Source: Actinoplanes campanulatus (GTDB lineage Bacteria; Actinomycetota; Actinomycetes; Mycobacteriales; Micromonosporaceae). From it: a DNA stretch of 64,000 nucleotides. The notes beneath the pieces are model-generated. The model did not search any database, was not told the DNA's origin, and was given only the letters and a program-made list of their open reading frames with translations. Positions 59,606 to 64,000 of this stretch are shown here, piece after piece (positions within the stretch are counted from its first letter, which is position 1; each line of letters starts with the position of its first letter). The translations under genes were made by a program, and so were the position numbers. The stretch is taken from positions 359,839-423,838 of the forward strand of contig NZ_BMPW01000005.1 of NCBI RefSeq assembly GCF_014647795.1, given 5' to 3'.

Positions 59606-60094
59606 ATGACCGCCGGAACACCTGTCCCCCGTGATCGCGACGAGTCCGGGCGGGCCCGCAACAACCGCCCACGCGACGGCCTCGGCCGGCCACTGCCACG
59701 CGGCCTGACCGGGGTGCCGACGACACCGGAGGACCTGGTCCTGCCACCGGACGAGTCGCTGCGCGAGGCGCAACGGCTGCTCGACGCCGGCCGCCCGTTC
59801 CACGCCCACGAGGTGCTGGAGACGGCGTGGAAGGGGTGCGGCGACGACAACCGGGAGCTGTGGAAGGGATTGGCGCAGCTCGCGGTGGGCATCACCCATC
59901 TGCGGCGGGGCAACACGGTGGGCGCGGTCCGGCTGCTCACCCGCGCCGCGGATCGCATCGAGCCGTACGCCGGGACGGCCCCGCACGACGTGGCGGTGAC
60001 CGAGCTGACCGCCTGGGCCCGGACCCTGATCGCCCACATCGGCGAACCGGTCGCGGAGTCCGACCTGGCGCCCCGCCTGCAGCGGGCTATTTGA
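59606..60094 (+). CDS. DUF309-domain protein
   Basis: 162 residues from ATG 59606. FHAHEVLETAWKGC...LWKGLAQLAVGITHLRRGN is the conserved HEx(2)E-W helical core of DUF309. The N-terminal 45 residues are basic and unstructured. Function unknown; helical bundle. Overlaps the convergent GNAT gene by 8 bp. Confidence 0.88.
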   Translation: MTAGTPVPRDRDESGRARNNRPRDGLGRPLPRGLTGVPTTPEDLVLPPDESLREAQRLLDAGRPFHAHEVLETAWKGCGDDNRELWKGLAQLAVGITHLRRGNTVGAVRLLTRAADRIEPYAGTAPHDVAVTELTAWARTLIAHIGEPVAESDLAPRLQRAI

Positions 60095-60401
60095 CCCTTC
60101 GGGTCGACCGGGCCACGATCTTGTCGTATTCCTTGTGCTCGTCGAGCCATTCGCCGAGGAAAGGACACATCGGTACGACGGTGCGGTTCCGGCCACGGGC
60201 ATCGTCCATCGCCGCGCGCGCCAGGGCCGAACCGACGCCCTGCCTCTCGAAGCGGGGATCGACCTCGGTGTGCGTGTAGACGACGATGTTGCCGCTCACC
60301 TGGTAGGTCAGCACCCCGGCCAGCTCACCGGACTCGTCGCGCGCCTCGAAACGCTCCCGCTCGGGCGCGTCGCCAACCGTGATCGTCACCCGCCCATCCA
60401 A
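60087..60401 (-). CDS. Short GNAT-like acetyltransferase (YidJ/YjdJ type)
   Basis: 104 residues. LAGVLTYQVSGNIVVYTHTEVDPRFERQGVGSALARAAMDDARGRNRTVVPMCPFLGEWLDEH: the acetyl-CoA loop RQGVGSAL and the CPFL..WL end typify this compact N-acetyltransferase family. Such proteins act as single-domain acetyl carriers with unknown targets. Confidence 0.9.
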   Translation of the reverse strand: MDGRVTITVGDAPERERFEARDESGELAGVLTYQVSGNIVVYTHTEVDPRFERQGVGSALARAAMDDARGRNRTVVPMCPFLGEWLDEHKEYDKIVARSTRRVK

Positions 60402-60459
60402 CCACGCTCAATCAGTGTCGATACGTCTGGCTTCGGCCACGACCCCGCCGGCGACCGGG

Positions 60460-63156
60460 TCAGTGGCGGCTGACCAGATCGGCGACCTCGGTACGGGAGG
60501 TGACGCCCAACTTCCGGAGGATGTTGGAGACGTGCACGGCCGCCGTCTTCGGGGAGATGAAGAGGCGCCGGGCCAGCTCGGAGTTGGTCAGGCCGTCGCT
60601 GATCAGGACCGCCACCTCGCGCTCGCGCGGCGTCAGGGTCGCGACGGGTTCGGCGCCGGCCGGGTCCATGCCCAACTGGGCGCGGACCAGGGCGAGCTGC
60701 CCCACCCGCCAGCCACCCCACCCGGCCAGCAGCGGGCCGGCCGCCGACACGTGGGCCGCGGCCTCGCCGGCGCGGCCGAGGGCGAGCAGGCAGCGGGCCG
60801 CCCACACCCGGACCGTGCCACGGGCGGCCGGGCCCAGCACGTGCGCCTCGACGATCGTCTCGAACCCGGCCAGCGCCTCGGCGTGCCGCCCGTGGACGGC
60901 CGCGAGCTGGGCGTCGACGAGGGTGCGGTAGGCGTCCCACACCTCGGCGTCGAGCAGCGCGACCGCCATCTCGTCGAGCCGCGCCGGCGGCAGGCCGAGC
61001 TCCACGGCGGCGGAGATCAGATCGTGGGCCTGCTCGCCGTTGCGCCACGTCTGGGCGGCCAGGGCGGTGAGCAGCTGGTCCAGGGCCGTTTCGGCGCGGG
61101 CCCGGTCGCCGCGCCGGCAGGCCAGGTGGAACTCCAGGCCGGGAATGACGGTGGGCGGGTTGTTGGGCAGCGCCGCCAGATCGGCGATCAGCTGCTCGAC
61201 CCGGTCCAGCTCACCGGCCTCCAGGTGGAGCCCGGCCAGGAAGAGGCCGTGGTAGTCGGCCCAGCGGCCCCGCCGCCGGTAGCCGCGGTCCTGTTCGCGG
61301 CCCTCCTCCAGCGCCGCGATGGCGGCGCGCAGGTCACCGGACCGGACGGCCAGCCGGGCCCGGCCCTGGAAGTAGGCGGCCACCGACAGCGACTCGAATC
61401 CGGCGCGTTCGGCGCTGATCCGGGCCCGTTCCAGCATCTCGGCGTACTCGGTGGGCGACGTCGGCGGCTCGCCGTGCACGAGGGTGTGCAGCGCGCGGGC
61501 GGCCAGCACCCATTCGCCGGCCTTCTCCGCCTCGTCGACCAGCGCGTGCAGGATCTTCCGGCCGTCGGCGGCGGTCTGCGGGCGCTCGATCAGCGTCGAG
61601 CCCTTCTCCAGCAGGGCGGCCAGCCGCACGGCCGGCAGGTCGAACTCGTCGGCCAGCGCCAACGCGCGATCCGCCCAGAGCACCGCGGCGTCCAGCTCGT
61701 CGCGCAGATAGGCGGACTGCGCGATCGCCGTCATGGCCCGGGCCTGTGCCGCGCCCGGCGGCAATTCCGCGATCAAAACCTCGATGGCGTACGTCAGTGC
61801 GCGCATCTCCTCGGGTTCCCGCGACTCCCAGGCGATCCGCACCAGCAGGTACAGCGCCTCGGCCCGGTCGGAGGTGCTCTCCGTCAGGTCCCGCCAGCGC
61901 CGCCCGTAGCGCAGGGCGTCGTCGAGCAGCCCGGCCAGCCAGGCGGCACGGGCCGCCGAGGCGAGCAGCTCGGTGTCGTCGGGCATCTCGTCGAGGCCCA
62001 TCTCGGCCAGTTGCAGCGCCTGGTAGGCCGAGCCGATCGACAGGTAGAGCGCCGCACCCCGCCGGGCGGCCGCGATCATGTCGTCGTACCGGCCGGCGCC
62101 GCAGGCGTGGTGCGCCACCATGGCCGGGTCGGAGGCGCCGCCGCGCAGCAGCACGTCGAGTGCCGCCTCGTGCAGCCGGCGCCGCTGCCGGGCGAGCAGC
62201 TGCCCGGCGATCGCCTCCCGGACCAGCGCGTGCCGGAACGCGAACTCGTCCACACCGGACTCCACCAGCACTCCCCTGGTGACCAGGTCCCGCAGCACGG
62301 TGATCAGCTCGTCCTCAGGGGTGCCGGTCACGTCGGCGAGCAGGTCGAACAGGATGCGGTGGCCGAGCACGGTGGCCGCCTCGACGATGCGGTGGCTCAC
62401 CGGGTCGAGGTCGTCGACCTGGCGGCGCAGCACGTCGGCGAGACTCCACGGCAGCGGCTGCTCGACGAGCGCCTCCACGTCGTACCCCGGAAGGGCCCGC
62501 AGCAGCTCCTCCAGGAAGAACGGGTTGCCGCCGGTGCGATGGTGCAGCGCCGTCGCGGCGCGCAGCGGTGCGGGCGCGCCGGTCGCGGCGGCGAGCATGG
62601 CCGCGGTCTGCGAGGGCGTCAGGCGATCGAGGCGTACGTATGTGACGGCGTGCCGTCGCTCCATCCGCGCCAGCAGTCCGGCGACCGGCTGGCGGCGGGT
62701 CACCTCGTCCGGCCGGTAGGTGCCGATGACCAGCCGCGGGCCACGGTGATCGGCGGTCCGCTCGAACAGGGCGGCGCTCTCCGAGTCGGCCCAGTGCAGG
62801 TCCTCGAAGACGACGACGGCCGGGGCGTCACCGATCAGATCGTCCAGAATGGCGAGCCCGATGTGCAGGCGCTCGACCGGGCTGCGTTTCGGGTCGGTGA
62901 GGGCGGCAAGCCGCTCCTCATCGACACCGGGACGGCCGTCGATGGCGTCGAGCAGCACCTCGTACGGCCGGGAGAGCGATCCGGGCTCGGCCTGCCCGAC
63001 CAGCACCACCGTGCCGGCGGGCACCGTGTTCAGCAGCTCGTGGACGAGCCGGGTCTTGCCGATGCCGGGCTCCCCCGCGATGATCGCGACGGCCGGCTCA
63101 CGCGACGAAGCGAGCCGCGCCAACCGGCGCAGCTCGCTCTCCCGCCCGACCATCAT
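60460..63156 (-). CDS. LAL-type LuxR-family regulator with AAA ATPase
   Basis: 898 residues from ATG 63156, which forms an ATGA overlap with the stop of the small gene upstream; GTG 63186 is an alternative. Walker A AIIAGEPGIGKTRLV (near residue 20), Walker B VVVFEDLHWAD, a long TPR-like helical middle (about 330-820) and a C-terminal LuxR HTH (LTPREREVAVLISDGLTNSELARRLFISPKTAAVHVSNILRKLGV). LAL regulators switch on target operons in response to inducer. The target is not evident here. Confidence 0.93.
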   Translation of the reverse strand: MMVGRESELRRLARLASSREPAVAIIAGEPGIGKTRLVHELLNTVPAGTVVLVGQAEPGSLSRPYEVLLDAIDGRPGVDEERLAALTDPKRSPVERLHIGLAILDDLIGDAPAVVVFEDLHWADSESAALFERTADHRGPRLVIGTYRPDEVTRRQPVAGLLARMERRHAVTYVRLDRLTPSQTAAMLAAATGAPAPLRAATALHHRTGGNPFFLEELLRALPGYDVEALVEQPLPWSLADVLRRQVDDLDPVSHRIVEAATVLGHRILFDLLADVTGTPEDELITVLRDLVTRGVLVESGVDEFAFRHALVREAIAGQLLARQRRRLHEAALDVLLRGGASDPAMVAHHACGAGRYDDMIAAARRGAALYLSIGSAYQALQLAEMGLDEMPDDTELLASAARAAWLAGLLDDALRYGRRWRDLTESTSDRAEALYLLVRIAWESREPEEMRALTYAIEVLIAELPPGAAQARAMTAIAQSAYLRDELDAAVLWADRALALADEFDLPAVRLAALLEKGSTLIERPQTAADGRKILHALVDEAEKAGEWVLAARALHTLVHGEPPTSPTEYAEMLERARISAERAGFESLSVAAYFQGRARLAVRSGDLRAAIAALEEGREQDRGYRRRGRWADYHGLFLAGLHLEAGELDRVEQLIADLAALPNNPPTVIPGLEFHLACRRGDRARAETALDQLLTALAAQTWRNGEQAHDLISAAVELGLPPARLDEMAVALLDAEVWDAYRTLVDAQLAAVHGRHAEALAGFETIVEAHVLGPAARGTVRVWAARCLLALGRAGEAAAHVSAAGPLLAGWGGWRVGQLALVRAQLGMDPAGAEPVATLTPREREVAVLISDGLTNSELARRLFISPKTAAVHVSNILRKLGVTSRTEVADLVSRH

Positions 63157-63353
63157 CGGGCTGGCGCCGCCACGGATCGTTCGCACGACGCCAGGGTACC
63201 GGTGGGGCGTCCGCGTACCGCTGGGGCTTTCCCGCCCCGCCGGACCCGGAACCACCGGGCCCGGCCGAGCAGCCGTCCACGTTCCGCCTCGGCGGCCAGC
63301 TCGCGGTGCCGCGCGTTCACCAGATCCAGCATCATCTCGGGGTGCAGCAACAT
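63153..63353 (-). CDS. Small conserved actinobacterial-type protein
   Basis: 66 residues from ATG 63353 with gggagga 7 bp upstream; an ATG at 63383 lacks a site. The N-terminus MLLHPEMMLDLVNARHRELAAEAERGRLL resembles small helical proteins widespread in actinomycetes, usually next to regulators; the C-terminal part is basic. It overlaps the LAL gene start, so the two are translationally coupled. Function unknown. Confidence 0.7.
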   Translation of the reverse strand: MLLHPEMMLDLVNARHRELAAEAERGRLLGRARWFRVRRGGKAPAVRGRPTGTLASCERSVAAPAR

Positions 63354-63452
63354 GGTCCGTTCCTCCCTGTCGACCTGATACATAGATCCTCGGTCGTGGA
63401 AGGCCCCGGCACATCGGCAGCACCCTGCGTATCTTCGCTGCTCAGACCTATT

Positions 63453-63485
63453 TAGGAGGGTCTCCTAGGTGCTCTAGGTATACCT
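63453..63485. promoter_or_regulatory. Palindrome cluster upstream of the small gene and LAL regulator
   Basis: TAGGAG-ggt-CTCCTA (63453-63467) and AGGTATACCT (63476-63485) lie about 100-130 bp before the small gene. This AT-richer segment is the likely promoter/operator area of the minus-strand pair. Confidence 0.4.
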
Positions 63486-63561
63486 ATGAACCCTTGCGGA
63501 CGGGCTCGATCCCGGTCGATCCCCGCCCTTCGTCTCCGCGTTTCACTTCCAGACCCCTTTC

Positions 63562-63682
63562 TTGTACGCGTGTCCTCGTCCCGCCTCATCAGGGCCGTCC
63601 CGTCCGGTCGACGCGATCTCGCTGCCCGCTCCAGCCTGTGCCGCCCCGCCGGGCGTAGATCGGTGGCCGGGCGGGCCCGGCC
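63562..63682 (+). repeat. Third copy of the 120-bp dispersed repeat
   Basis: The segment shares CGTCCCGCC, TCAGGGCCGT, CGCGA, CTGCC, GTGCCGC and CCGCCGGGC, in order and spacing, with both arms of the inverted repeat at 21249-21704. No gene is convincing in 63384-64000; the stretch consists of this repeat, hairpins and unassigned sequence. Confidence 0.65.
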
Positions 63683-63785
63683 AGGCGCCACCACCCTGCC
63701 TGCCGCCGGTAACCGTCCGGCTCCCCAGCACCCCACTCTCGGCCGAAGCGCCGACAGCGGTGGCGCGGGGTCACGGTCGACGCGA

Positions 63786-63823
63786 GGGTGGGCGCACAGA
63801 ACGGCGTCCGTGTGCGCCCACCC
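63786..63823. terminator. Strong 13-bp hairpin in the terminal gene-free stretch
   Basis: GGGTGGGCGCACA (63786-63798) pairs perfectly with TGTGCGCCCACCC (63811-63823), loop of 12. It may end transcription from either side or be part of the adjacent repeat, whose copy near 21437-21475 has a similar but imperfect hairpin. Confidence 0.5.
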
Positions 63824-64000
63824 CGCCTATCGCCGTGACGGCCACCCACGTGGCGGCTTTCGTGCGCTTCCACCTCCGAGTTGCCTGGCAAGCACCCACC
63901 GCAACCACCCACCAGGAGCGAGTGGCGGGACGAGCGGGGGTGTCCAACCGATCTAACTCGAAAATCGACCTGGACCGGACGTGCGGCAGCATCCCGCGTC

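Noticed and set aside
60379-63378. Open frame of 999 codons on the plus strand opposite the LAL regulator
   Set aside because: Composition (Gln/Gly/Arg-rich, no motif) is typical of antisense frames in high-G+C DNA; the minus strand carries clear AAA and LuxR motifs.
63771-63992. 73-codon minus-strand frame at the end of the window
   Set aside because: No ribosome site, crosses a perfect hairpin, and the sequence has no protein-like pattern.

Overview
The window is very G+C-rich. It has frequent GTG starts, many 4-base stop/start overlaps (ATGA, GTGA) and several apparently leaderless genes. Gene content (SARP regulator, LAL-type LuxR regulator, ECF sigma with a TPR tail, F420/FMN LLM oxidoreductases, CBM2 glycosidase, lasso peptide cluster) points to a filamentous actinomycete, most likely Micromonosporaceae (Actinoplanes-like). 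The genus is an inference from style, not a database match. No rRNA, tRNA or CRISPR array was seen.

Layout. 1-5.1 kb: the end of a PP2C phosphatase gene with a membrane protein, a NYN/OST-HTH protein, a Vps62-like protein and a secreted M1 metallopeptidase. 5.2-8.9 kb: a complete sulfonate uptake/desulfonation operon (ssuD-A-C-B). 8.9-18.2 kb: small regulator/enzyme units (MerR+VOC, LLM oxidoreductase, a BtrH-like protein, AraC, MFS+XRE-cupin head-to-head with a GNAT, a flavin monooxygenase+OsmC) and a decayed pectate-lyase-like pseudogene. 18.2-21.2 kb: metX-metY plus a CoA-binding protein. 21.2-21.7 kb: a large inverted repeat built from a dispersed repeat that recurs near 63.6 kb. 21.7-26.9 kb: LLM oxidoreductase, secreted lipase, PAP2 phosphatase and a two-component system.

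27.1-34.5 kb is the most unusual region: a MauE-like redox membrane protein, a membrane-anchored CxxC thioredoxin-like protein, an ABC exporter, a SARP regulator, a 74-residue peptide with eight cysteines and an S26 signal peptidase. I read this as a locus that makes, oxidises and exports a disulfide-rich peptide. It has been invaded twice by TnpB-only IS200/IS605-type elements in the same orientation, each of whose left ends stops a few bases before an ATGA start codon.

34.5-40 kb: assorted metabolic and regulatory genes, including an ArsR/SRPBCC pair with a clear operator. 40.0-44.5 kb: a complete lasso peptide cluster (precursor, cyclase, B1, B2, ABC exporter). Its predicted core, LLQFKGRDRLILSKN, closely resembles citrulassin. 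45.1-50.3 kb: a CBM2-bearing arabinofuranosidase-like enzyme behind a perfect CebR-type operator, a FUSC-like membrane protein and an FGGY sugar kinase. 50.3-53.4 kb: an ECF42-type sigma with its DGPF partner, then a ferredoxin/P450 pair. 53.4-56.3 kb: a partial inositol operon (iolC-iolE-iolG). 56.4-60.4 kb: methyltransferase, CDGSH protein, heme-oxygenase-like iron enzyme, D-amino-acid-oxidase-like protein, DUF309 and GNAT. 60.5-63.4 kb: a LAL-type LuxR regulator behind a small conserved protein. 63.4-64.0 kb has no convincing gene but is rich in inverted repeats.
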